A stretch of DNA of 21,726 bases from Coptodactyla brooksi (lineage: Eukaryota > Arthropoda > Insecta > Coleoptera > Scarabaeidae). The notes under the pieces are model-generated. The model saw only the letters and a program-made list of their open reading frames with translations, had not been told where the DNA came from and did not search any database. The translations under genes and the position numbers were made by a program. The stretch covers positions 1 through 21,726 of the forward strand of contig JAWQRM010000525.1 of assembly GCA_033557675.1 (NCBI GenBank), given 5' to 3'. This document shows positions 11,264 to 20,013 of the stretch, piece by piece; the first letter of the stretch is position 1, and every line of letters begins with the position of its first letter.

Positions 11264-12276
11264 ATGGAACAAAGAGCAAATATTAAATTTTGTTTTAAAC
11301 TAGAGAAAAATGTGCTGGGACTTACGAATTGATGAAAAAAGTATACGTATAAGTTAACTTAAAAAGTATATATAGTATAACGTATAAGTTAACTTATACT
11401 TAAAAAGTATAAGTGTTGATTGTATGTAAGCCAGAGTTTATGGTAGTTCAATTGTTTTAGAAATGGTCGTGAAGATGAATTGGTAGAAAAAATCTTTGGT
11501 AGTGAAATCTTTGCTGTCGACGAAAATCCTACTATGAGAATGTTGGCTGAAGAATTAAAAACAAATAGAGAAACTGTTCGTCAAATTTTTACTCAAAATT
11601 TAGGAAAAACAAGTTGTGCACGTTTTGTTCCACATGCTTTAACGACAAAAATTTGCTTGTATAAAGCATTGTAAACACCTCATTAAAACGGCCGAAAACG
11701 ATCCAGATTTTCTTGATTCAATCATAACTGGTGATGAAACATGATGCTTTAAATATGATCCAGAAACGAAGCGTCAATCTGCAGAATGGAAGTGGAAAGG
11801 CGAACCAAAACCAAAAAAAAAATGCGTTTTTAGAAGTCAAGAATCAAGATAATGTTGATTACTTTTTATGATTCACAAGAGATTGTCCACAAGTAATTTG
11901 TTTCACAATGTAAAACTGTCAATGGAGAATATTATTTAGCAGTTTTACATCGTTTGTGGTCAAGAATTGTACGTGTTAGGCCTGAATATCCAGCAGGAAA
12001 ACAGCTGTTTTTATTGTATGATAATGCGTAACCACATAAGACGTTGAAGGTTCATGATGTCTTGACAAAACAATGTCTGTGTCATTGACCACTCGCCGTA
12101 TTCGCCTGATATATGACCGTGTGACTATTTTCTTTTCCCTAAACTGAAAATTAGGATGAAAGGATGGTTTTATAATGATATTTGAGCCATTTAAGCAGCT
12201 GTGACGCAGGTACTAAAGACATTCATCGTGCTAGAAATTGTATTAAATTAAATGGAACCTATTTCGACAAAAAATA
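11264..12276 (+). pseudogene. Mariner transposase, inactivated
   Basis: The start ATG at 11264 opens a frame reading MEQRANIKFCFKL, a typical mariner N-terminus. After a scrambled stretch the frame resumes with FNCFRNGREDELVEKIF and MRMLAEELKTNRETVRQIF (DNA-binding helix-turn-helix), then CARFVPHAL. The catalytic core follows: TGDET (Asp at 11733), YDPETKRQSAEWK, TVNGEYYLAVLHRLW, YDNA*PH (Asp at 12020) and HSPYSPDI*PCDYFLFPKLK (Asp at 12123). All three catalytic Asp codons survive. The reading is broken by at least five stops (TGA 11742 at a usual Trp, TAG 11831, TAA 11894, TAA 12029, TGA 12114). There are frameshifts near 11655, at the ten-A run 11813-11822, and near 12075. The C-terminus ends with an NGTYFDKK-like stretch near 12276. 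Confidence 0.93.
11346..11411. repeat. Duplicated segment inside the mariner coding region
   Basis: CGTATAAGTTAACTT occurs at 11346-11360 and again at 11381-11395. TTAAAAAGTATA follows each copy (11359 and 11400). It sits where the transposase should encode about 20 residues between its two DNA-binding helices, and the normal coding sequence is not recognisable there. Confidence 0.9.
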
Positions 12277-12316
12277 ACTTTTAAACATAATTCAATGTGT
12301 TTTGTTGTATAACTAC

Positions 12317-12350
12317 AAATTTTCGTTATTTAATTATCATACTATGTATG
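12317..12350 (-). repeat. Right terminal inverted repeat of the mariner
   Basis: The complement of this segment begins CATACATAGTATGATAATTA and matches the left repeat at 29 of 34 positions. It is followed by TA at 12351-12352. Confidence 0.92.
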
Positions 12351-12434
12351 TATAAAATAATTATGTGTTACTAGAAACTCAATCGAGCGTTAGAAGAAGT
12401 TATAGCTGTTTAATCCCTATGGTAAATATTACAG

Positions 12435-12466
12435 ATTATATGAAAATTTCTAAATTTTCATATAAT
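12435..12466. repeat. Perfect 15-bp inverted repeat with a 2-nt centre
   Basis: ATTATATGAAAATTT (12435-12449), then CT, then its exact complement (12452-12466). It lies 85 bases outside the mariner's right end and is unrelated in sequence to the mariner terminal repeats. Confidence 0.95.
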
Positions 12467-13139
12467 TTGAGAGGACGAATCACTTAACGATTTCGGCTAG
12501 AAAACAACTGGTCGTTATTAAGGACGATACTTGATGTTGGCGATCTACCTGGAAATCCTTCATTAAAAACTGAGCTGACCTTTTTGGAAAAATATACTGC
12601 TCGATCTAATGAATATTAATTTTTACAATGAAAGGGTACTTCTTAGCCAACAACGAAAATCATTGCAGTGACTACTAAGAGAATCTTTAAGGTTTTAGGA
12701 AATAAAAAGCTTATACTAGTCTTAAACGTATTAGCAGAAGTACTAAACGTTTTCTTTGCAGAAGTTTAATTTTATCTCGTTTTATATCATCCAGTTTATC
12801 TTGCTCTTTAAAACAAAAATTCAATGCAAAACTCTTACGGTTGTATAGATTGGGCAGCACAGATCATGTTAGCTGTGAGCTCATTATGACTAATTGAATT
12901 GATGAATGCTAGGTTAGCGTCCAGACTTGCATTACTAGTCGTGTAGTACTGCGTATACAATAGATATGTGAACGAAATCAGTACATATTATCTAGTATAA
13001 ATATATAATTTTTTCCTGAGGTTTATTCACTCATAAACCGCTTCAATAAGGCCCTAAACTCCAATCATAATGAATATACTTTAGTGTGCTATTAGTTACA
13101 TCCTTGCCTAATTTTGAGCATTATCCTTGAAATACGACA

Positions 13140-13450
13140 CAGTTCATCCGGCTTCTTTGAGTTTCTTCTCTCTTCCTACGCATTCTTGTCCTCCCCGCGA
13201 ATTTCTTCGTGAACCTGTCTGATGTATCTAACAAGTTCGCTGCGTGAGGAAACTTCCACACCATTTTCCCCATTAAACGTTATTAATTACCTCGGAGGAG
13301 TCGCGAACTCGTTTAAAGTTGCCGCCCGCTCGCTCACCGTCCTCACTTAAATTAATTCCGTTTTTAAAGGCGCCTATACACGGGTTAACTCGGGTTAATT
13401 CGAGGTCATTAGTGCGTATCGCTATCTCGGTGGAAAACTAGATTATTATC
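13140..13450. other. GC-richer block, possible conserved non-coding element
   Basis: Base composition changes from the AT-rich surroundings to mixed sequence with several CpG-containing words (for example GAGTCGCGAACTCG and GCCGCCCGCTCGCTCACCG). The left part is pyrimidine-rich on the plus strand. No long open frame or TE motif was seen. Such islands within AT-rich insect intergenic DNA are often regulatory or conserved, but this is inference from composition alone. Confidence 0.35.
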
Positions 13451-13876
13451 CCTATTAGTGCTGGGAAACAAATTGCAAGAACTATTAGATTAAATGTCCT
13501 TTAGAGTGTTCAGCTCTTTAAGGCGCCCGGTATCCACAGAAATAGTGTTTTGTTAGAGATTTAATTGGAACAAAAATGTGGCGAACCATAATTAACCAAT
13601 GCAAACCACATAAAAAATCCGAATGGAAATTTAATAGCCACACTAGCACTGTATGTATAGAACGTTCCGAAAGAATGCAAGCAACGACCAACAATATTAC
13701 TCATGAGTATGAAGTAATTAAGAACATTTTATCGACGTAAATTCATGGTACATGTATCAATGTTAACTGGTCATAGATGCAAATATTTTCCTCCTGACTT
13801 GAAGAATGAATGATAGTTTTCTGTACTATGAGGTACTATTTATCCACTCAAAAACAACACACCTTATTTCTATACC

Positions 13877-13931
13877 GGGTTATTCACGCTATACGGCACG
13901 GAATATTATGGCCAAAATACGGGTTATTCAC
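13877..13931. repeat. GGGTTATTCAC direct pair
   Basis: ATACCGGGTTATTCACGCTAT and ATACGGGTTATTCACCCTAT lie 44 bases apart in the same orientation. They differ by one inserted C and one substitution. Confidence 0.85.
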
Positions 13932-15359
13932 CCTATTTATTATTGCATTTTTGATTCTCCAGTCAAAATAAGTGTCTCTTTTAATAAAGTTTATAATACC
14001 TAAATCTTAAGGTTTTTTAAATAATTTGAATTTTATTAAAATCTAACCTAATTTTCATGTTTCAAATACTTAAGAAGTATTTAAGTTATGTAAGCAAAAT
14101 TTACAGTGAAGTGTATCAAGCTTGACAGCAAGACGTTTCACTTGAGACTTGATGTCACTGTTATGAATATACCACGTAGCACAAACTATATTTCTAAGTA
14201 TTTAATTTTGAAAAATCATAATTTTCTCAACGTAACGAAAACTTATCACTTTTGTTTGCACTTTATTATCCAAAATAATAATTGAGAAGCAATCAATACA
14301 TTAAATAGACAAACATTAATAAGCAGTTTACCCTAAACAATTGAATCAGTCGTTTAGTCATATTCCGTATGTCTCTATATCGTTCTCCTATTTTTAACCT
14401 ATAACAACTACTTTTATCTATTTCTTTGTCGAGTTCTCTTGATATTGTGATAATCAGCGTGATTAATACTTTTACTGCTTTTTTTATCTATATGTAACAT
14501 TAATAACCAATTTATGCTCACTAAAATGACTTGGTGACTACATTTGGTATGCAATTTATTATTATTATTAGTGTTACTTAGCTTCGCCCATGTATTTCTT
14601 CCTATTACCTTTGTTAGAGGTAAATTTCCGTGATTTAGAGAAAAATTGATCTGAGCAACAGGCACAATAACTGATGCGATTTTTTTATTATTTAAGAAGC
14701 TATTTCAACTAATCTGTGCGCTAGTATGTAACTATTATTATTTCATACAATTTGCGTTCACCGCTAAATACTTCTATGTACGTGCAACTATAATAGTTTC
14801 GGTCATAATCCTAACTTTTAAACATGCAAATTTTAAAATCTCTGATTTGCTGTCAACCTTATCTTTATCACAATGCCTGACATAAGCTAATTTCATCTTT
14901 TCCACAACGTTATCTAAATTGTGTTTCGTTTTCTTGTTATACCTAATATTCCAAACAGTTGTCTGCTGAAAATAACGCAAAATTTGATTGATTCTTATGT
15001 TTTTTAGCGCTGAATCTGAAAACAACCTTTCAAAATTGTTAAAAAGTCGAAAAATCGCGAAAATATGAAATTTCAAAACAGCCATATAAATTATTCTTCT
15101 TTTTTAGTTAGTACTAAGCATTTTTATAGCTGTGCGCGCCACTCATGCATCGTGCAGTTCTCAGTGTTGTTTCAACCATCACCTGTTCCGTGCGTAAATC
15201 AAGTTTTCTTCCCTCGTCCGAGATCAAACGCGTTTTTGTTGGTGGAAAATTCGTTTTCATGCCACAAAGCAAACTTTTCGTTTTTAAATAGTTTCAAAAG
15301 GCTGTGGAAAGTCTGCACACTCTTTTTATTACATTTGTGGTGAGTTAATGGTGGAAAGG

Positions 15360-15391
15360 CAAAAAAGAAATATAACAAAAAAGAAATATAA
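15360..15391. repeat. 16-bp tandem doublet
   Basis: CAAAAAAGAAATATAA occurs twice, head to tail and without mismatch. It lies just upstream of the recognisable part of the adjoining pseudogene. A 16-base duplication would shift any frame running through it. Confidence 0.95.
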
Positions 15392-15425
15392 CAAGTTTCG
15401 TTCAACATGTGTACCACGCTTATTT

Positions 15426-15955
15426 CGGAGACAAGTTTGTCTCATAGATGCGAATAAAGTTCTCCTTCCATCTCTGCATATTAAGTTAAAAAGAAGGTAA
15501 ATGTTTTATATCTGTGATAAATTTTCAGCCTTATCAACCGCTATACTAAAAGAGGATCTCTTTATTGCCTCTAACATTACACTTATCAAAGATGATAATT
15601 TTGAGAAACGAAAGGAGGTGGCAAAAAAAAGCCTGGGGGGCTGTTAAACACATAGTAACCAAGCTTTCGGGCAATAAGAAGGATCGGAACTTCGAATCAA
15701 TCATTGAGAACACGCTTCAAAAGTACAAGAACTTAGGCTGTTCCATGGGCTTAAAGGTCCACTTCCTAAATTCACGTTTCAACTATTTTCCTCAAAATCC
15801 TTTGCCGTTAGCGAAGAGATGGGGGAGAGATTTCATTAGGAAATCAAATAAATGGAAAGAAGCTACCAAGACAAAACATGATGGCTGACTATTGCTTTAT
15901 GTTACAACGAGATAAACCACATAGAAGACATAAAAGGAAAAGCGCGAAGCAGAGC
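15426..15955 (+). pseudogene. Broken copy of an uncharacterised multicopy invertebrate protein family
   Basis: Motifs of one protein appear in order but in different frames. CLIDANKVLLPSLHIKLK (15440-15491) corresponds to a family LLPPLHIKLG block. YICDKFSALS, LKEDLFIASNITLIKDDNF (15507-15600) corresponds to KFPxLSxxKIKEGIFVGPQIRxLxKD. KKAWGAVKHIV, SGNKKDRNFESIIENTL and LGCSMGLKVHFLNSRFNYFP (15619-15800) correspond to the FLGNxKxxNY and LGCxMSLKxHFLxSHxDxFPxN core. VSEEMGERFH (15807-15836) fits SEExGERFHQDI, and MMADYCFMLQRDKP (15878 on) fits the C-terminal block. At least four frameshifts and three stops separate the pieces. I know this family only as an uncharacterised protein repeated in aphid, ant, Hydra and other genomes. 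It behaves like a mobile-element component, but its function is unknown to me. Confidence 0.8.
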
Positions 15956-17110
15956 ATGAGCGGTTCAAAGAAACTTCATATGAAACCATATGAAATAAAA
16001 TTGTATAGTTTATGCACAAAGTGCTAGTATAAGACAAAAAGAAAGGACAAATTGTAAATAAAAAGGTTTAAGTCTATTTTAAAGTCTTATATTTTCGCAG
16101 TCTTCTGACTTTTTACAAATTTTCAAAAATGTTATTTGCGAAAAATCGCGCTAAAAGACACATAGGCATCAATTAACAAAAGTTAAAAACATGACAACCC
16201 AAAGCCTTTACAGGCTTGTGTTATTATTTACAGCCTATTAATATATATTTCTTTTAATTTATATATAAATAATATAAATTATTATAATAATAATAATTTA
16301 ATTATTTTATTTTATTATTCTTAAAGAATAATTTAAGAATAATAATCTTGATTTTCGCTATGATGCTAGAGAAATTGCTCTCAATTATTCTTTCATTTAT
16401 TCTTTATCACAACACGTGAGTAATAAATTACAGCTAATAGCAGTCAGCACGGCCAGAATATCAGCAAATCCATTTGTAATAAACGTTGTATTTAATATAA
16501 ACAGAAGGAACATCCTTAGAACGTTTTATATTGTAGCACAAACTTTATTTACTCTTAATTCGATAAACGTAAAATGCACAAATAAATTTAATTTTAAATC
16601 AGATCCCTTTTTGTTCGAGTATTTTTTCTCGCTTTAGTATCTTATAAATTACCAAAAGGCTTAAGTAAACGCATTTTCAATTCCTGTACATTCTTCGCTT
16701 CCAGTTTTAAAATTGCATTTTCGTCCCATTATTTCGACGCCAGTCGATTCCATATTCGAAGGGCTGTCGAAACTTTATCCGAGCGCACATTTGCGGCCGT
16801 AAGACTTTCCACGGAAATACAATGAAAATATTTTATCTTTTCAAATTCATGCACTGAAATATTGAACTATCGACTCCCTCTTGAATTACTTGCCCAGTCT
16901 TATCAAACCGCCTGTTTCTTTCTATCTTATGGAAGCCATTTGACGGAAGCTTTAAACAATTTGTCGCATGTCATTCTTAGTTTTTATCATTTTAGTATTC
17001 TGCATATACAATGCAGCGTTTGCTCGTCATCTGGAAGTGAAATCAAATTCAGTAAGTGCAGTAAAATATTAAACTTTAGTGTTTAAATGATGAATTTTTA
17101 TGTTTGTGAT
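15956..17110. other. Non-coding stretch: low-complexity AT tract and a GC-richer block
   Basis: 16242-16350 is nearly pure A/T with TAA/ATT runs and a short AAGAATAATTTAAGAATAATAATC doubling. 16660-17000 is GC-richer mixed sequence (for example CGACGCCAGTCGATTCC and TTTGCGGCCGTAAGAC) with no recognised protein. It resembles the other blocks flagged here as possible conserved non-coding DNA. The frames at 16416-16637 and 16862-17086 have no motif. Confidence 0.5.
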
Positions 17111-17240
17111 ATGTGGAGAATAATAATCCTCCGGCTGTTGTTTTCAATTTCTCATTTATTCGCTTTACCGGTTTCAGCCCCTCGGGGCCATCATCAGAAG
17201 CTCCACAAAAATTACTATAATGTATTACAATGTGGGTCAT
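17110..17240 (-). repeat. Probable dispersed-repeat fragment around the hammerhead-like motif
   Basis: On the minus strand GAAACCGGTAAAGCGAATAAATG is followed by AACAACAGCCGGAGGATTATTATTC. A CTGAxGATGGC...GCCGAAACCGGT block with AATAAA just downstream is something I recall from many insect genomes as part of a dispersed repeat. The ATTATTATT near 17124-17132 could be a retroelement tail. Ends cannot be fixed from one copy. Confidence 0.4.
17162..17201 (-). ncRNA. Minimal hammerhead-ribozyme-like motif
   Basis: Read on the minus strand (17201 to 17162): GCTT, then the core CTGATGA (17197-17191), one unpaired T, then GGCCC, loop CGAG, GGGCT (stem II, closing G-T wobble). GAA of the core follows, then ACCGGT (17072 is not involved; the hexamer is 17072-free, at 17067-17072 plus 100, i.e. 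17167-17172), A at 17166 as the expected cleavage nucleotide, then AAGC (17165-17162). AAGC and GCTT form a 4-bp stem I. Core bases CUGANGA and GAAA and the U-H site are all present. Stem III is only the self-complementary ACCGGT, which in one molecule would leave a loop that is too small but could pair between two molecules. Known minimal hammerheads in Penelope-like elements have very short stem III and cleave as dimers. The extra T after CTGATGA and the short stems are the weak points. No activity can be inferred. Confidence 0.45.
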
Positions 17241-17810
17241 AAAATATAACATAGACTAATATAGAGTCGATGGATTGTCCTTTCATTTTTATATTATAGG
17301 GAGTTCAGGTGTCCCAAAATTTCTAATTTGAAAAACTCTTCAACTTACTCGTTTAAAAGTGGAATGAATCTATATCTTTTAACCGTGCACTGATATACCA
17401 ACATACAAGTCTTAAAAGAAAAATCGATATAAGAGGAGAAATTAGATTTCACTGTTTTCTGGATTTTTTGTGAACAGGAAAATGTTTATTGGGGACATTT
17501 TCTGTGTGGAAGATTAGTGTGCAACTAATTATCTATCGCATTACCGACCATGTTAAATACCTACTTGGTAATTCCTTAGATTCGCATTGCACTTCGTCTA
17601 GAATTTAGATTTGCAGGATGATAATCTGTATAATTGAGCACAAGCGTTTCGTAATTTCTTCTGCAGTGTTTTGATATGAGGTGTTTTGTGGATATTTACA
17701 TTATATTCCCTGCGTTTATTAAGTAATTATTTTAGGGTGGTTTTAGATATTTTCCATGTATATTTTTCACCTGGATTTTATTATTAAAAGGAGACAGTTG
17801 TTTTTACGAC
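17241..17810. other. AT-rich non-coding stretch
   Basis: No gene, TE protein remnant or RNA gene was recognised on either strand. Confidence 0.5.
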
Positions 17811-18175
17811 TTAAACCAGAAACAAATGATTCTCCTGGGCTACGATTGGTACTGCGTCTAACCGATGCGTCATAAAAAACATCATTTCAGCGTAAATTTC
17901 AATTTGAGAAACAAGAAATGTTCGGCGAATACGGTGAATGGTGAACCACGCAAATTTGATCTTTAGCCAAATATTGACGTACAAGTATAGCATACTAAGC
18001 AGGTGGATTTTCATGTAGCAAATTCGACTGCCTATTTCTGGGTGTTCTGGCCGCACACGACGAATTCCTGAAGTCAAACCCTTCAAAAGTTAACATAACA
18101 CAACATAAAACACTGCATTGATTAAGTAATGGTTACCAGTTGGCCAAAACAACAAACTAACTGCTCGATGCACGT
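17811..18175 (-). pseudogene. Mariner transposase fragment (catalytic region), minus strand
   Basis: Reading the minus strand from 18175 and changing frame, the pieces are FWPTGNHYLINAVFYVVL (from 18149; mariner FVPxGQTVNAxFYxxVL), LKGLTSGIRRVRPEHPEIGS (from 18086; mariner RRVRPExxxxGSW), LHENPPA*YAILVRQYLAKD (18018 on), QICVVHHSPYSPNI, and a short FLKLKFTLK. The second catalytic Asp of the HDNAP block is Glu (HENPP, codon at 18010-18012). PYSPD is PYSPN, and the third catalytic Asp is lost in an indel. The N-terminal DNA-binding part and the first catalytic Asp were not found, nor were terminal repeats. It is clearly related to, but not a copy of, the mariner at 11059. Confidence 0.85.
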
Positions 18176-18357
18176 TTTGCCAACCATGCTATCATGAGTT
18201 ACAAGAGAAAAGGACAAGAAAGCGAAAAGCAAATGGAACCATAGAGACTTTTGTCTCTTGCAGTTTCGGATGATACTAACATAGTTAGCCAAACGTGCAA
18301 AATCTGGTTTAAAAATCTGGAAAGAGTAATCAACTTTCGAAATGTGCTTTGGGAAGC

Positions 18358-18873
18358 AAAGTTTTCCTGAAAATGTTGGAAGACTTACTTTTGAAACCTT
18401 AGATCAATTTCATGCCTATTTCGACAACTATTGTTACAGCGATGATTTGTTAGTTCTGAAAAAATAGCTGCTAGGGGAACTTACAAAATAAAACATGACC
18501 GAAATAGTGACATGAACTATATCGCACTTATGAATTCTAAAGAGGTTTCATTGTTTTCGACGATTGCAGAAATTAAACCACTGAAACCTATTAAATGTTA
18601 CTCGGATGAGAAAAACGCTAAGAGTGATTTAACGATGCCTGCAGCTTTCACTCTTTATAATCAGTACATGGGTGGCGCAGCTATTCACGATCAGTACTGT
18701 AGTAAGCTTCTACCTCGATGGGGCTGCTTCAATCTTCGATTACAAACGCAGTAATAATATTAAACGTAGTTCATCAAGGCAAGAAAAAACATGCTGCAAA
18801 GGACTCTACTATAAAAATAGCTGATTATTATTTAAAAAAGGTAAAGAAAATTACGTACAATCTCACAAATTGA
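18358..18873 (+). pseudogene. piggyBac-type transposase, decayed C-terminal part
   Basis: Three frames carry consecutive family blocks. KVFLKMLEDLLLK then DQFHAYFDNYCYSDDLLVLKK (18358-18465) matches the piggyBac FDNFYTSxxLLxxL block, with its catalytic Asp at 18423-18425. ARGTYK, MNYIALMNSKEVSLFSTI and PAAFTLYNQYMGGAAIHDQY (18472-18690) match the KxVxLxST and PxxVxxYNxxMGGVDxxDQ blocks. SSITNAVIILNVVHQGKKK and IADYYLKK follow in a third frame, ending at TGA 18871-18873. In GGVDxxD the catalytic Asp (piggyBac D447 position) is Ala here, while the second Asp is kept. The first catalytic Asp region and the N-terminal half were not recognised in 18200-18357. No terminal repeats or TTAA pair were established. 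Confidence 0.88.
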
Positions 18874-18932
18874 GTAAAGTCAATAATAAAAAGTATTGTT
18901 CGGGTACAAAGTGTCACATTCGAATTCAATCG

Positions 18933-18935
<3 letters not shown>

Positions 18936-18964
<29 letters not shown>
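18936..18964. repeat. (TA)n microsatellite
   Basis: Alternating T/A for 29 bases, about 60 bases after the piggyBac remnant's stop. Confidence 0.97.
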
Positions 18965-18967
<3 letters not shown>

Positions 18968-20013
18968 CAGACAGGGGGATAAATAATCAATAAATAAATA
19001 GCGCGAAAAGAAAAAAAAACAAAAAAATAAATGGTTAAGTAAATCGGTGGTGCCGATCACAGAAAAGATTAAGAACCGATGGTTTAGTGGAATGAAATAG
19101 CACAAATATTTCTTTCAGCACTATGAATTATGGTGTTAACTGTTACTCAATATTATTCTACTACAAATAAAGTGAAGTTTGTAAGTTCAATTTTCCTACA
19201 CGGATTGGTTGGCTATAGATTCGTATGCATACGGCCAAATCCATTGTTTGCTACTCCTGAATGGAGGTTAACGAGCAACACCGCAATATCCTTTTGCAGT
19301 ATCGTCCACTTATTCGTGTTTGTTAAACCAAAGTAATTACTGGGCGAAAGCACATATAACGTTTCCAATTACCTACCGAACGAGCCAACCGATCTGCCAG
19401 CTATTCCAAAATATCTTAATTACTCTGTCCGGAACTAAGTTTATTGTAGCATCCTCGCCGGAAAGAATTCCCCGCAATTTCCCCGAATATCCCGGCATAA
19501 TTTCGGCTTTCCCATTAACCGCAGGTTTGTAGCCTAAATTCCCGTATCGCCTCGTGTACCCCAAATTACACACACCATCATACACGTACACATATACATC
19601 ATCCGAATACACCGGCATGTGCAAGGAGTAACAGGTCCGGGTTAGGGTTGTGCTCAATCCTAGATATTCATTAATATTAGTGTTTCCTTAGAATGCTGCA
19701 TGCATATTAAATATGCGAGAAATTCCATTACATGGATTTATAAGTTTTTAAAAAGGTCATCTTCACAAAAGAAAATAACAGTTTTTAACATTAACTCATA
19801 TGTCTACATTACTTGGAAAGTACCACGTTTACTGTAATTGCGAGCTTAATAATCTTGTGCAAAATATAAATCTTCTAAAGATTACCATTTCTATTTCGGA
19901 TTCTAATTTTACGTAAAAATCTTAATATGATATTGCACTCAATACTCCAAATGTAAATTTCACCATTTTATATAAAACTTCTACACGTTACACCGCAAAC
20001 GACTTTCTCTTAC
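18965..20013. other. Non-coding stretch with a GC-richer block at about 19200-19640
   Basis: The block contains words such as CCTCGCCGGAAAGAATTCCCCG and TTTCCCCGAATATCCCGGC and stands out from flanking AT-rich DNA. Open frames cross it on both strands (68, 70 and 94 codons) and none shows a domain, so they look like by-products of fewer AT-rich stop codons. A conserved non-coding element is plausible. No TE motif was recognised. Confidence 0.4.

Larger units (their letters stand above)
11059..12350 (+). mobile_element. Full-length degenerate mariner element (DD34D)
   Basis: The 1292-bp unit is bounded by 34-bp terminal inverted repeats (11059-11092 and 12317-12350). These agree at 29 of 34 positions, and all five differences are transitions. 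TA lies directly outside both ends (11057-11058 and 12351-12352), as expected for mariner insertion. The length matches mariner elements of about 1.3 kb. The transposase remnant lies inside, in plus orientation, with about 205 bases of 5' leader and about 75 bases after the coding end. Element ends were set by the extent of inverted-repeat match plus flanking TA. Confidence 0.93.
12351..15425. other. Non-coding stretch with one GC-richer block
   Basis: No gene was recognised. The frames of 65-103 codons here (for example 14774-15085 minus and 15065-15343 plus) overlap on opposite strands and show no domain. Notable parts are the hairpin at 12435, the GC-richer block at 13140-13450, the GGGTTATTCAC pair at 13877-13931 and a broken stem at 14104-14160 (CAGTGA/TCACTG and ATCAAG/CTTGAT). 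The last 100 bases may be further, unreadable parts of the pseudogene that follows. Confidence 0.5.

Noticed and set aside
14774..15343. Open frames of 103 codons (minus, 14774-15085) and 92 codons (plus, 15065-15343) as genes
   Set aside because: They overlap on opposite strands at their ends, match no family I know, and have no supporting signals. The plus frame may touch unreadable pseudogene sequence.
16242..16350. AT-rich segment with partial palindromes as a MITE
   Set aside because: It is low-complexity A/T sequence. The inverted matches are those expected from TAA/TTA runs, and no target-site duplication is seen.
17811..18086. 91-codon minus-strand open frame as a real protein
   Set aside because: Only its first 20 or so residues are in the mariner frame. 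The rest is a shifted reading of the mariner catalytic block, which is found in another frame.
19373..19657. 94-codon minus-strand frame as a gene
   Set aside because: It has no domain, overlaps two plus-strand frames in a GC-richer block, and lacks splice or promoter context.
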